A stretch of DNA of 64,000 nt from Podocnemis expansa (lineage: Eukaryota; Chordata; Testudines; Podocnemididae). How positions within the stretch are numbered: position 1 is the stretch's first letter; every line of letters begins with the position of its first letter. Made by a program: the position numbers and the translations under genes. Positions 11,470 to 23,591 of this stretch are shown piece by piece. The notes beneath the pieces were generated by a model. That model was not told where the DNA came from. It ran no database searches and was given only the letters and a program-made list of their open reading frames with translations. The stretch lies in NCBI GenBank assembly GCA_007922195.1, contig ML681964.1, positions 2,727,406-2,791,405 on the forward strand. Reading direction: 5' to 3'.

Positions 11470-14400
11470 TAACCCTAATGAAAAACAGTGTCATCACTGG
11501 GGCTGGGCACACATAGCACAAAGCCCAAGTCCCAGCACCAGTGCCCTGAGTCTGGTCAGGGACTCGGTGCCACACTGCATTTTCGGTTCATTAGTCTCTA
11601 AGGTCCTTAGAAAATCCCAACCTCCTAAATTTAAGACTCGCACACTAGGAATATATTATTGATGTATAGAATGTGAATTCTTAGTTTAAAGCAGTACAAA
11701 AACCCCATAGAGTTAGCCAAAGGCTAAGAAATGTGATTGAAAAACTGACCTATTTTCTTGACTGGGAACAAGTGTTCACTAGCTTTTTTTTTTTTTTAGT
11801 TTAATTTATTTTATTTACTTCACAGTATATTAAAGAACAGAGTTGTATGTGTTAGCTTCATTCAAAACCTTTCTTGGTTGTATATTCATTATTCTATATG
11901 ATTCATCAATGGGTTCCTTAAAATAACCAGCATAAATTTAATTAAAAAAAAAAAAGATAGCTTTTCACAATGCTCTCAAGCAACGCCTTCTTACTGCCAT
12001 ATCACAATCTCAGAGAAATGTATATTATCACAAAAAGAAGGAAAATGTGTCCTTTTGATGTTCGCTTTTACATTAGGCTGCTATGTCTATATGTCGTCAA
12101 ACTCTGGAGCTCAAGGACTCTTGAAAAGGTAATACCTCAGAGCAAAACAGGATTTAAAAAATGGATCTTGGTGGGAAATATACTATTTAGTGGTTTAAAA
12201 GATGAACTGGCTAAAATGATGCTTTCCCAATAGCATCTCTGAAGCAGGCAGGCAATTGTTCACTATCAGTTTTGTTTAGGAATTGTTATTATAGTGAAAG
12301 TACAATTTCTTCAAAAATATGACCGCATTTTGGTGATTCAAAGGCACTCATTCATCATAATTTCATCTTGTAAGACATATCGAGCATGTTTTACCATATA
12401 TTTTATTTCCCCCAAAATGTATTATATTTAACATGGTTGTGACATTGCGCAATGTTTTAAATAAATATGGATCCAATTCTTCCCTCAGACATGTATGCAC
12501 AGCTTCCATTGATTTCAATGAATTATAGGAGGACAGATCTAGCCCTGTATTTGAACTATGGGCTTTAAAAATGCACAGATAAGAAATGAGAGAGACAACA
12601 CTGTCCTGCATGAAATCCAATGGAATGATGGGCTGTACTTCATGCTAGTTTCTTACACACTTATAGGGCAGCTTTGCAACTCGTGTAACTGAAATTTTGC
12701 ATAATTCTGCTATGGTCAAAGGAGCTGTGCCAAATCATATGAGCTGAAGATGTGGCCTCATGTTATTACATAGAACTTTATGACTTTACCAAATAGTTTC
12801 ATTACCAATTAGTTCCAGAATATATTACCCCATAAACCCAATTTACAGCACTCTTTAGAAGACAGAAAAATTACCAAGCTGCCTGATAGCAAACTTCTTA
12901 GCCACTTTTCCTCAGCACAGAGCTTTTGTGTGGGAACTTATGTTCATGAAGATGGGACGTCACCTGACATCAATGATCTCACCAAAGACACCCAGCTAGC
13001 TCTAAGTTGTATTTTCTCATGCCTGTCATTAGTTGTGAATGGGAAGAGCCACTATTTAGACTGATTACTAGGAGTGGTAAAAGTTTATGCAAATAGGTAA
13101 CAAAGTCTTGCATTCATTCCAACCATGATGTCCTCTGTAAATGAGACAGTGCCAACAATGCAGCATCTCATTGTCTAGGTGAAAAGACCCTTTATGGGAC
13201 GCAGGTGGCTGAGGCTCATCTTGAGTACAGGGGATGTGGTGATAACTGGCAAAAGGAAATGTTTTAAGAAACTGGCATGAGCTGTATCTTGACCCTCAAG
13301 TGATGGCAACTGTCCTTATAAAGGAATTTGCAGTCCAGGGCTCACATTTTTCCTTGGATTTGCAGAGACAGAAAAGCATTTTACCATTTCCAACCAGACA
13401 TGACAGGTCTTGGATCAAGAACTAACTGCAGTGATCCATTGCAACATTCCCTGTGCGGATACACCCTGAATATAACCTGGAAAGGACAGCTAGTTTGGAA
13501 GTCCATGCCTCACCTTCTTGACAGGCAGACTGATATGAAAATATCATGCCAATCCTTTAGCCTATCAAATCAATACTAATACCAGGTCCCGACGCTAATT
13601 AGGATAGGCCCCAACTTCTTTAGAGCTAGATAAGAAAAATAAGCAGGCTTTTTATTTTGTTATTTACATTGTTTTCATTATTTTAAGTTTCTATTTTAAA
13701 AAATAAACCTGCTTAAAATGAAATCTGAATATAATCTCAGTTTAAGACCTTAAATTATCATAATCTCTAAGAACATTTAAATAAAAAATAAGTATGCTGA
13801 GTCCATGAACCTCTATCTTTGCATTAGGGACTGCTTTTCTATATAACCAAGGATGCAGGGGGAAAAGTCTAAGTTTGAGGTAAAATATGGTGCAGTAGTC
13901 TATATATTAAGGGCTTGATTCTGGGGGGAGGACCCAGGTGCAAGACACTAGCAGAGTCATCACAGGCATTTAGACGCATTCTCTGACTCCACGGGCACCT
14001 TTAAGGATCTCATCAGGATTATGCATTGTATTTATTGTTTTGCCCTACCAGAACTCTGATTGGCTCGCTTCTCAAATTATGAATACCTATGACGCCACCC
14101 ACCATGGAAATCTATTCTGCTGTTCATGGAAAAACACTGATGTGCCCAGTAACTTCTGGGTGGTTCTGAACAGTTCAAGTCAATGACCTTGCTCTATCTC
14201 TTTGCATGTGCACTCAGGCAGCGATACAACCAACCAGAAATCTATTAACTTCTCAATGCCTCCATTTCTGCCTCTGAACAAATTAAATACTGCATGTGGG
14301 TTACACAACCAGAAATCTTGGATTGTTACAGCTTTGTTCCTGGAGGTGAGGGTTCAGTGGAGTAGGGCAGGGAAGGGGTCTTACTAAACAAGAAAGAAAG

Positions 14401-15945
14401 AGCAACAGGTGCAAGAAAAAAAGGAGTAACACTGCTGTCAAAGCAAGATACTCTGAAAAGAAGGGACAAGATTCTTCTGGGTACAACCCCTACTGCTGAT
14501 TTCAGCACCTGGCAGCTCAGGGGGTGGGGAGAACTTGTCACGGTGCAGGTTGAAAACAAAACTTGTTTGAGAGTATTTTCAAGAAATTCCTGTACCTCAG
14601 AGTCTAAAAGGAAAATATTCCGAATGTAAACAGTGCAACAAAGAGGTGCAAAGCCTCAAGTCACAATGAAATAAAATTGAGAAAAAAAGTGCTCCTCAGA
14701 AGGCAAGGGCTTTGAAGATGTTGATGTGACTACATCTGAAGAACTTGAATCAACTGGTTATGAAACTTATTTTGTTACTAAACTTTGTTCTTATGGATGG
14801 CCTCTATCATGACTTACTATGCTAGTAAATAAATTCTTAGATCAATGATACTCAGACCTCACCAGTTCAGGAGAGAATTTGCAAACAATATTGCACCAAA
14901 GAGTCAGAGTGGTGTGAATTTATTGTGTCATTTAAAAAATATATATATATATATATATATGTATTATAGTGTTTTATATCTATATCTGTCTTTAGTAACA
15001 ATATAAAACACTGTAAAAGGAAATATATAGTAACGCTATAAAAGCATCTGGCTTGGCTAATAACTTAGGTTGGTTAATAATGAAATCACACCACATTTTA
15101 ATACCCTGTGCTACAAAGACTAGCAGGAAATGCACTGAAGAGCCATTTGTGACTCGCAAGCCTCAGTCTGAGTATCACTAACTTACATTACTGTCATCAG
15201 TTTGTGTTTCAGGTGGATTACTTACATATGAATGTCAAAATGTTTGTGTTCAAAATATAATGGGTATGTTAGTTTGTTGTGGGGTATTTATCAGTTACAT
15301 TTTACCACTAACTGCTGAACTTCTGAGATGAATTTTTATTGCTCAGTATACTCCAGCATCCTAGGTGAAGATTTACCATTTGAAAGTAAAGTTTTTATTA
15401 GACATTTATGAATGTTAACATTTAAACTGTTTTAAATGTGTTTGACAATGTCAGTGATAGCCCATTAGCAGCCCTAAGCAGGAATATTCCCCCCCCCCCC
15501 GAACACACAACACATACTAATAATTGATAGGTGGGGTCCCTTGAGCTGTTTGGGGCCTAAGCAGTCCTTAAATCTGCTTATGCCTAGCACCAGCACTGCT
15601 ATTTGGTATGTTGCTAGAGATAATGGGTTAAATACATTTAGATAATCCTTCATTTATTAATTATTTTACCTTTGAAACTGGGGTTAGAATAAATTGTTTT
15701 ATTTAAATAGCAGCTGCGGTAGGAGAAATCTTTCATTTACAATCTCTCTTTTTTTTTTAAAGATAGCAGTGCATTAGATAAATGTGAGTGAGCATGAAAT
15801 TTTTACCATTTTGGTTTAGTCATAAGGAGTTTTGAATGTCCATTGTTTACAAGGTCTGCAGCTTCAGAGTCATCAGCAGGTAATACCAGTAACCTTGCAA
15901 ATAAATATAAGTCAAACAGTTAATTACCTGTATCAAAAAAGAGGC
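11470..15945. other. Unannotated AT-rich DNA with simple repeats
   Basis: No gene recognised. Contents: a T run (about 11785-11798), an A run (about 11942-11954), a possible old palindromic-element half at 12465-12545 (a GATTTCAATG core), a TA repeat at about 14939-14960 with an inverted pair AGTGTTTTATAT/ATATAAAACACT (about 14968-15012), and a C run near 15490-15500. Confidence 0.45.
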
Positions 15946-15949
15946 TTTT

Positions 15950-17320
15950 TTTCATTATCAAGTAAAACTATAAAGACGTTAGTAATCAGGGCCAGCAAAT
16001 CTCAGCAAGATGCCACAGATGAAAAGAATACTTAGTTCACTTCTCTATATCATTTTGTTAGAAGTAGAATAAACATTTCATCAACATGGTTCAATTATTA
16101 TGACCATGCTACATCTGGCAGAGGAGTCAGTCCTGAAGATTACTGGATACAATGTATGAGAAGGAAATTAAATAGTGCACAAAAAACACTGATGAGAAAT
16201 TTGTTCATCTTCATCTTGATGGGAGGTGAAATGTACACAGTGATCCTATAATATTTCCTTGTGTCACAACAGAAAATGAGATTGTCTATTTTACAGAAAC
16301 AATTGATACATCAGGACATATCTCTAGAGAGGAATACTTAATGGAGTAGCAATAAAAGTTATAATGAGCTGTGAACTAAAATTCAAAATGTGAAGTGTGT
16401 AGCGCTGTCATAGACACATCTGGAAATGTGGCAAAGATGAGAAGAAAGAAAACAAGAAGGTAATGAAGGGAGCTTATAACATACAAATGATCTGTAGGAT
16501 CATTTAGCCAAAGACTTAATTAGAAGTCCACAAATAAAGGCAAATGTTGCTAAAATTACAAAATTCTTCCATAACAACCACTTTGCTTCAGCTTCATTGC
16601 AGAGCAAGAGGATCCAAACCAATTTCCCCCAGGCTTCCACGATGTACCATGGAATTCAGAAGTTGTGGTTTATTAAGTACTGGCCTATTCTGACGACAAT
16701 TTATGGAGAAAATAGATGGAAATAACACAAACAAAGAAACAGCATTGGATTAAAGAGAAATGTAGAAAATATGCTGCATATACTGAAACAAATTTCCATA
16801 GCATTGGCCAAACTACAGAAAGATTCCTGCTGTATTGCTGATGCTGTTGAAATTTGGAAGAACTTCAAGAGGCACTGAAGAAAATGCCCAATAACAAAAT
16901 TAAATTGCAGACAGTAAAGAACCAGATGGATCGAGCACTCATTCCATCTCTTCCTTGCCTCTATTCTCAACCCAAAGTAGATGCCTACCTCTTGAAAAAA
17001 ATGTGACTGCTGTGACATCAGTATCTAATAATCAGCCATCAATCATGCCAGCCATAACCATGCTAACATTTCTAGGCTGGAGATGATCCATTCTGCAGTA
17101 CTTCTGCTGATAATGTTTTAAAGATAGTCACAGAACCAAACTGGTGGAGGTCAGTAGCTAAGCTCCTGGAACCACAGTCTCCTGAAATGCTAAACCAGCT
17201 TTTGACAGCAGCACTTTCGTCTTCAGGCACAGAAAAAATAATCAATTGAGAGTTGAAAAAGTAGGAAAATTTGTCTTTCTTCCATGCTGTGAATAAAAAT
17301 GAAGAGGAGATCTACTAGTT
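15950..17320 (+). pseudogene. Decayed hAT transposase
   Basis: Translating the three plus frames in turn gives hAT transposase blocks in order. At about 16000-16020 there is QQDATDEK. Near 16255-16360 there is a CVTTENEIVYFTETIDTSGH block, then YLME and CELKF. At about 16540-16700 there is KANVAKITKFFHNNHFASA, then LQSKRIQTNFPQAS and YWPILTTIYGENRW. At about 17095-17290 there is SADNVLKIVTEPNWWRSVAK, then QLLTAALSSSGTEKI and NLSFFHAVNKNEEE, which corresponds to the C-terminal dimerisation region of hAT transposases. Many frameshifts and stops separate the blocks, so no long open frame survives. I cannot place the zinc-finger N-terminus or the terminal repeats. Assignment is by remembered family pattern. 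Confidence 0.7.
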
Positions 17321-17324
17321 TTGG

Positions 17325-18720
17325 AAGTTTGAAAGACAGCCTGTGTAACTTATAAAACTGTTGTCTCATTTTTAAGAGACTTGGATGATTAAGAACTTAG
17401 CTCCAGTCCTTTTCCATTGAGCATATTTTAACATTTTTTTCAAGCTGACTTGAAATAATCAGTTTAAGGCACTGACTATAGTTTAATCCCTTTGTTCCTT
17501 TAATAAATTATTTAGTTATAAACGTGATACAAATTTCAATGAGAATTTTATGTATCCAACATATTTAAGATAATCTTTTTAATAAAAATAAATTGTCTAT
17601 GTTGTTTAATTAAATTCCAGTTACCGTTGAAATCAGCTTGACACAAATCATGAGCAAAAAGTTAATTATTCAGTAAATAAGCAATATATCATTCACTATT
17701 TTCTAACAAACAAAACTATGCAATTAATAAGCACCTGAAAATGTTAAGGTATATAACTGCTTAAATATGTGTGTATAATAATAGAGTAACCTCCTAGGTA
17801 GCAAAAAGATGTACCAAATCTAGTGTAAAGGCTCCATTTAGTTGTAAACCAACCTTTTAAAGGTTTTATCAACCAAACAGAATGCAGCCTTCTTTGGAAA
17901 ATAACTGAAGTACAAATACAAAAATGATTAAAAATAGATTATTTAAATTGAGGCTTTCCACTTGGTGCTTTAACTCACCTTGATGTAAATCAATCCACCC
18001 TGCTTCAGAGGCCGCCTTTCTTCATTGTGATTGCTTAGACAGATGGGCATTCTTTAATCTTCAAGTGGAGACAGAGTTCTCTCAGTTTCTCTCAGTGGGG
18101 GACTCAGACCTGAGACCACCTAACCAGCTGGAGATCCAGTACCGTCTTTTGGATATGTTATGAGACACAGCTCTCTACAAGCCTTCTCCTACCCGAGGAT
18201 GAAATTCTGCCTCCTGTATTCACTCCAGCTAGTGCTTTTCTCCAAAAGCAATCTCAAAGTGAAAAAGAGGTGGCAGAAGCTACTCCCGGAGTTATGGCAT
18301 CATCCTGGCAACAGCCTCCAACCTTGTTCACTCTTTAAAAACAATTGGCTCAGACTGAAGGAAGGCTAGAGAGAGTCCAGCTCCCTTTTATATCATTTTT
18401 ATGCAATGCATCTGATGTAGTGGTGATAGTCACATTCAAAATGCCATTCAAAATAATCATGACTGAACCTTATTTAATTTAATTAATTTAAACTTTGTGC
18501 CTTTTGGAACATGAGGTATATCCTTTTAGAAACACCACAGTCTTGATACTCTGCTTTGTGCATTGGAGATAGGTTGAGGATGGACGTAGATGGCTTTCTG
18601 ACCTCTCCATGATTACTAATGATTTGTACTGTGGCGACCCTTAGAAGGTCCAGCTGCGATCAGGGTCTATTGCATTGTGCACACATAAGAGACAAACCCT
18701 GACTGAAATAACTAATAATC
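17325..18720. other. Unannotated DNA
   Basis: Nothing recognised. It may include the 3' flank of the hAT relic. Confidence 0.4.
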
Positions 18721-18724
18721 TTAA

Positions 18725-18805
18725 TAACTGAGGAAGTACTACTATACCTATTTCACAGATGTGGATCTGAGGTATAGAGAGGTTTAAAGCTTAACTCTCA
18801 TTCTT
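18725..18805 (+). mobile_element. MIR/L2-like 3' fragment
   Basis: A CTATTTCACAGATGTGGATC, then TGAGGTATAGAGAGGTTTAA segment resembles the conserved 3' part of MIR-type SINEs (a CCATTTTACAGATG...GAGGCACAGAGAGG-like order). Confidence 0.5.
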
Positions 18806-18904
18806 CAGGCACCCCAAACCCATCCAGCTTTCTAAGGCTGCCCTCCCCACGATGCCCCCAGTGCAGATCCAAACAGCAGCCTCAAGATTGTTCTTGTTCT
18901 AATC

Positions 18905-19082
18905 CAGAGTTTCTCAACCACTGTGTTGGGACAAATTACTGTTTTGCCACATGGTGGCAAGTCTGTCATGGAGACCCAGGGAGATGGCTGGATTTGGACT
19001 GGAGGAGGTGGTCTGGTGTGTCTTGTTGGGTCACAATATGCTACCAAGTATGTCACAACCTGAAAAAGGTTGAGAACCACTG
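18905..19082. mobile_element. Short hAT MITE with perfect 8-bp duplication
   Basis: The ends are CAGAGTTTCTCAACC and, on the reverse strand, CAGTGGTTCTCAACC (13 of 15 identical). The flanks TTCTAATC at 18897-18904 and 19083-19090 are identical, which is the 8-bp target duplication expected for hAT elements. Length is 178 bp with no coding capacity. Confidence 0.92.
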
Positions 19083-19094
19083 TTCTAATCTATA

Positions 19095-20975
19095 CCAATA
19101 GTAACAGGCTCTGGGGCACCGCTTTATTAGTTCAGGCTCTCCAGAGGGAAATATGGTCCTCTGATTTCCAGGACACCTCTTGGCATGCCCCCAGAGCAGA
19201 AGAGCAAGGCACAAATGACAGAGCTAGGCCAGACTTTACAAGTGGGGATGGCCTAATAGACCCTTTAGGGCAGCTTTAAGTTACCTGTGTGCTAAGGGGA
19301 CTTAAGAAACAGTAGAATGTGGCCCAATAACTTTAGCTGAAATGTATTTTAACTTCCAGTGTGGTCTGTTAGCTGTTTTGAAGCAAACATTCAATAGGTT
19401 ACAGTCAACAGCTCACATCAGTCCAGACTGGCTTTGCTTTGATCTTGGCTGGGAATGAAATTTAGAAATAGATTAAGAGTAGAGGATTCAGACTCTCTTG
19501 TGTATGTATTTGTGTTTCAACTGCCTATTTTAATGTTTGGTTTGTTGCTATTGCAGGTTGCAGGGTTTTTTATTTTTTGTTTGTTTTTGGGGGGTTTTTT
19601 GGCTAGGCTGCTGTAGTGCCACAGGGACCCATTTATGGTGCTGAGATGTTCTCTTCTAATGTAATTTCATTTCATTGACAGAGAAAACACCACAACAAAG
19701 ATCAAACAGCATATATGAGCCCCAGAACTATGTAAATTCAGATTCAGCAATGCTAGGATTTAAGACGAACCGGTTTAACTGAGTGACTCTATTTTTTACT
19801 CTATTCAGGTTCTTGATGAAACCAAATCACTTGCTCCACCCTTTTTTCCAATATTTTGACCTGTCAGCATGCGCCTTCCATTCATTAAGCTCACCCAAGA
19901 AATTGGTACATCAATTGATCTAAAAATAAAAGTAAATCATTGCCATGTTGGCCCTGAGTGCAGTATTATATTTCAAGGTAGAGAAAGGCTTTATTTTTAT
20001 AAGTTTGTTTCCTTTGCCAATTGATGCCTCTTCCTTTTGTTTTAAAAGTTAGCTTTAACAAAACGACATCTTAAAAACACTTCTTATTCACAGCTTGATG
20101 TTGAGGTGGAAGCAAGCCAAAACTGGAATGGCTTTCCAAATTAGGCAGGGAACCTGCTGCTGAAGTAGGCTATTACCCTGCATGTGTTCATGTGTATCAC
20201 CCTGTTTCCTCTTACCCACACTGTGCTAGATATCATTTACTTACCTCACAAAGTGGCCTTCTTCCTGTTTTAATTTCAGAGACTTTTAGCTAAAACAAAA
20301 GAAAATTGACATAAGTCCTTTGTGCTTTAAAGTGCTTCACCACTTCAAATGACCAAGGAGTGTTGTCTTCAGGAAACAACTGAGAAAGATTCTTGAAATG
20401 TTCAAGCAAAACAGAGCGGGCTGAATTTTCAAAGGGTTTCTTTCACTGTGCAGCAATCAGTGAAAACATACAAAACTCTGAATTTGTGTCGCAAAGGGCT
20501 AATGTTGCAAACACACCAGGTAACTGGATGTGAATCAAATCCATTTGCTGTATTGCTGGTGTTGTTATAGACAGTTAAAGTCAGAGTTTTCTTACTGATT
20601 GTATCATGAAGGTAATATTATTCTGTAATTCATCTATTTTCACTTTTCATCCATATCGTTCAAAGAGCTGAAAGGGCTGTAGAAGACGGAGAAACTAAGG
20701 TAGGGAAAGAAAAATTGCTTGTAGTGCAATAGGAAGCCAGTAGCAGAGCCAGGAATAGAAATTTTGGTCTCCTGTCTTTGTGTATGATTTTAGACTTGTA
20801 AGTTAGACAGTCAGCTTCTGTTTATCTTCTAAAAAGTATTAATAACAATCTACCAGCCCAAGATGAACTGAAGATTTACGTGATGGGCAGTGACTTCCCT
20901 ATATACGTATTGATCAGTTTACTGGTAATTTTAGTTTATAGAAGGATAAGGTCCAATGAAGTCTGCATATGACAC
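19095..20975. other. Unannotated DNA, possible old SINE remnant
   Basis: No gene recognised. A GAGAAACTAAGGTAGGGAAAG, then GCCAGTAGCAGAGCCAGGAAT stretch at about 20685-20760 may be an old MIR-like 3' end. Confidence 0.4.
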
Positions 20976-20982
20976 AAACAAA

Positions 20983-21265
20983 GGGTGTGTTCACACAGGC
21001 TTCTTATTTCGAACCAACAGAGGTTGCTTTGAAATAAGAAGTGGCATGTCCACACGATGTACTCCCATTTCGAAACAAGGGGTTTCCTTGTTTCAAAATG
21101 GGAGCTGTGTTTTGAAACGGCTTAAACCTATTTCTGTTATGTAACAGCATTGTTTTGAAACAAGTCGTTTTGAAACAGCCCCGTCGGGACATGCCATTTC
21201 GAAACGAGTTGTTTCAAAACAACGGTTGTATGGACGTGTTATTTCGAAACAATGGTTGTTTCGAA
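20983..21265. repeat. Left terminal and subterminal repeats of the Harbinger element
   Basis: After the 15-bp terminus there are repeated TTTCGAA, TTTCGAAAC and TTTTGAAAC motifs in both orientations (for example about 21006, 21068, 21197, 21242, 21257). They are plausible binding sites for the element's own Myb/transposase complex, which is inference. The TTTTGAAA versions look like CpG-decayed TTTCGAAA. Confidence 0.7.
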
Positions 21266-21367
21266 ATAAGCGTCTGACCTTCCTCCCAGGGTCCACAGCA
21301 CTCTGGGGAACAGGAAGTTCCTGCCAGGGCGTGCCTGTCAGGCAACGTGGCCTGAGCCTTAGCAGCC

Positions 21368-23000
21368 ATGGCTGCACAGGCAGGGACTGCCACTGGGGGG
21401 TGCCGAAGGGCCCCCTGTTTGGACCCCAGAGGACATCAGGTGCCTTCTGGGGATCTGGCAGCGTCCAGATATTATGTCCCGGTTCCAGGCTAGTCACTGG
21501 AACCAGGACATATATTCGGACATCGCGGCCGCAATGTCCGAGCAGGGGCACCCTCGCACAACCGAGCAGGTGCGCAGCAAGGTCAAGTCCCTGTGCCAAG
21601 ACCATGTGCGCACCCGGGATGGCCGAGAGCTGCAGGGGCCAGGGAGCTCTGCAACGTGCCCCTATTATGAGGAGCTCCATGCCTTCCTGGGGCCACAGCC
21701 CAGCAGTCTCCCCGCTGAGGCTGTGGACACCTCAGGAGGGCATCAGAGCCCCACGTCAGGCCCAGAGGCACCAGGCTCCGACGTCTCCATCGGGGGGCCT
21801 CCAGCCGCCAAACCACCAGCAGCGGTGGAGGCAAGCCCCAGCAGCCCAGAGCTGTTAGCCGGTGGCAAGGCGGGGACCAGCCCAGAGGACCAGGGGCCCA
21901 CCACCGTCCCTGGGTCCCAGTCAGAGCCTGGGACATCTCACCGCACCTCCGGAGCCCCCATGGGTAAGTATTCCCCTCCCACGGAGGGGCACAGGGCTGG
22001 GCCTGTCCAGCAGGTCACAGGAAGTGAGGGGGCCAGGGCCAGGCACCGGGGGAGGTAGGGCCCAGGGTTGGTGGGTGCAGAGGGCCCCCCTCAGCCACAG
22101 GTCCCACAGAGACAGGTGGCACCGGGGTCACAGGCCCCTGTGTGCCTGGGGGTGGTGAACAGAGACTGGCTGATAAAGATGCTGCAGCATCTTGGGTGGG
22201 ATGGAGAGCATGCAGGGCACACCACTGGCAAGTGGCCTTAGGGGACCCCCTCAGAGTAAGACGTGGGTGAGTCCGACTCACCCTCGTGGGCACCACTATA
22301 ATGTGTGCCTCCGGGGCACAGTTCCCAGCTGTCTGGCAAAAGGAGAACATGGTCCACTTTTTCCTGCCCTGTTCTTCTTTTTAGCCCCACATTCGCTGTC
22401 TGGCAGGCAGTTTAAAATGCGGGGGTTTGTCAGGCTTTTTACTGTAGGGGGTTGAAGGAGCCTGGAATGCCATAGAATACTGATTTGTACAGGCAAGTGT
22501 TCCAGGGCCCCCTAAACCTTGATGACTACCACAGCCAGACAGAATTTTTGCCCAGGGTCCTCCAACAGGGTCCTCCATTGGGTACCGTCCTGGCCTCCTT
22601 GCGAGGCTTTGGGGGCCGGGAGCCCTACCCCAGGGCAATGTCCCATGGAATCTGCTGACAGCCAGGGCAGAGGTGTGTGCTACAGACAGGTGCACGCAGA
22701 CAGGCAGCAGGGGCCAACTATGTTTTCTGCTTCCCTGCAGCACATCGCAGACCTCCTTCTCGGGAGCTGCCACCCCTACCAGCACCCCAACGCCAGAGCC
22801 CTAGGCTACCCCGGCCGCGGAGAAGGGCCCCCCAGACGCGCAGTGAGCTCCTGGAGAGCCTGGAGGAGCTTGGGCAGGAGATGCACGTGGCCACCCAGGC
22901 CTGGCGGAGGGAGCAGGCCCAGTGGCAGGCGGCCGGTCTCCATGGCCTCGAGCGGCTCGCCACATCCAAAGACATGGTTCAACGGCACTGGAGGCCCTAG
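21368..23000 (+). pseudogene. Harbinger Myb/SANT-like DNA-binding protein gene, two exons
   Basis: In Harbinger elements this second protein binds the ends and helps the transposase enter the nucleus. Exon 1 reads WTPEDIRCLLGIW from 21420, then SHWNQDIYSDIAAAMSEQGH and RTTEQVRSKVKSL, a trihelix/Myb-SANT-like domain. An intron at 21964-22740 has GTAAGT and TTCCCTGCAG borders. Splicing joins the frames exactly: codon 164 counted from ATG 21474 spans the junction. Exon 2 is proline/arginine-rich, then LLESLEELGQEMHVATQAW, and stops at 22998-23000. From ATG 21474 the product would be 249 aa. The domain, however, begins upstream of that ATG. A better start, GCAGCCATGG at 21368, is one base out of frame across the G run 21395-21400. 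A second break near 22975 may have cut off an AI..QA repeat coil (to 23116). Confidence 0.75.
21964..22740 (+). other. Predicted intron of the Myb-like gene
   Basis: The donor is GGTAAGTATT and the acceptor is TTTTCTGCTTCCCTGCAG. The intron is phase 1 and 777 bp long. Removing it fuses the two open segments in frame. The open frames drawn inside the intron on both strands show no domain. Confidence 0.75.
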
Positions 23001-23409
23001 CTGAATGGCTGCCAGCAGCGATAGCCAAGCAAGCTGTGGCTATAACAGAACAAGCTACAGCTATATCCAAGCAAGCTGCTGCCATCCGGGAGCTGGCAGA
23101 GAGGCTGGCCCCATGACGCTGTGATGAGGCTTCGCTGCCTGGACCTCCGCAGAAGCGAAGATGGGTGGATGGCGGCTGTGGGTGTGGGCGGGGTATGCCA
23201 CCCCCCCAGACCCTACAGCAGGCCATGCCTAAACTCCCCCCTGCCCCCTGGACTCTTTCACCCCTTTCCCCTCCCAAGTTGCTGCCCCCTCCTCCAAGTC
23301 CCCAAAGTCCTCTTTCCCCTCCCAAGTTGCTGCCCCCTCCCCCAGACTGCCCCCACATTGCCCCATCCTGTAACCCCGAGCCGTTCCCTGCTCCAACCCT
23401 GTATTGCAC

Positions 23410-23415
23410 AATAAA
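23410..23415 (+). terminator. Poly(A) signal of the Myb-like gene
   Basis: AATAAA lies about 410 bp after the stop at 23000 (about 295 bp after 23116). Confidence 0.65.
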
Positions 23416-23441
23416 TAGATAGTTTGCACCTTATTTGTGGT

Positions 23442-23447
23442 TTTATT
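23442..23447 (-). terminator. Poly(A) signal of the transposase gene
   Basis: TTTATT on the plus strand is AATAAA on the minus strand, 145 bp after the transposase stop. It faces the plus-strand signal 26 bp away, so the two transcripts would overlap slightly at their 3' ends. Confidence 0.65.
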
Positions 23448-23591
23448 GGGGGGGAGTTGACAGTGCGGGTGGATGGGTGGGGGCTGGCTGTGGGTGAACA
23501 GGGGAGAGGGTGGTGTGGTGCAGGGCAGGCCTGGCCCTCACAGTTCCTCCTCAGTGAAGGCGACCCGGAGGGTGTCATGCACAGACAGGGC

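Noticed and set aside
14939..15012. TA repeat with a 12-bp inverted pair, considered as a hairpin gene or element
   Set aside because: The composition makes such pairing likely by chance; no ends or duplication.
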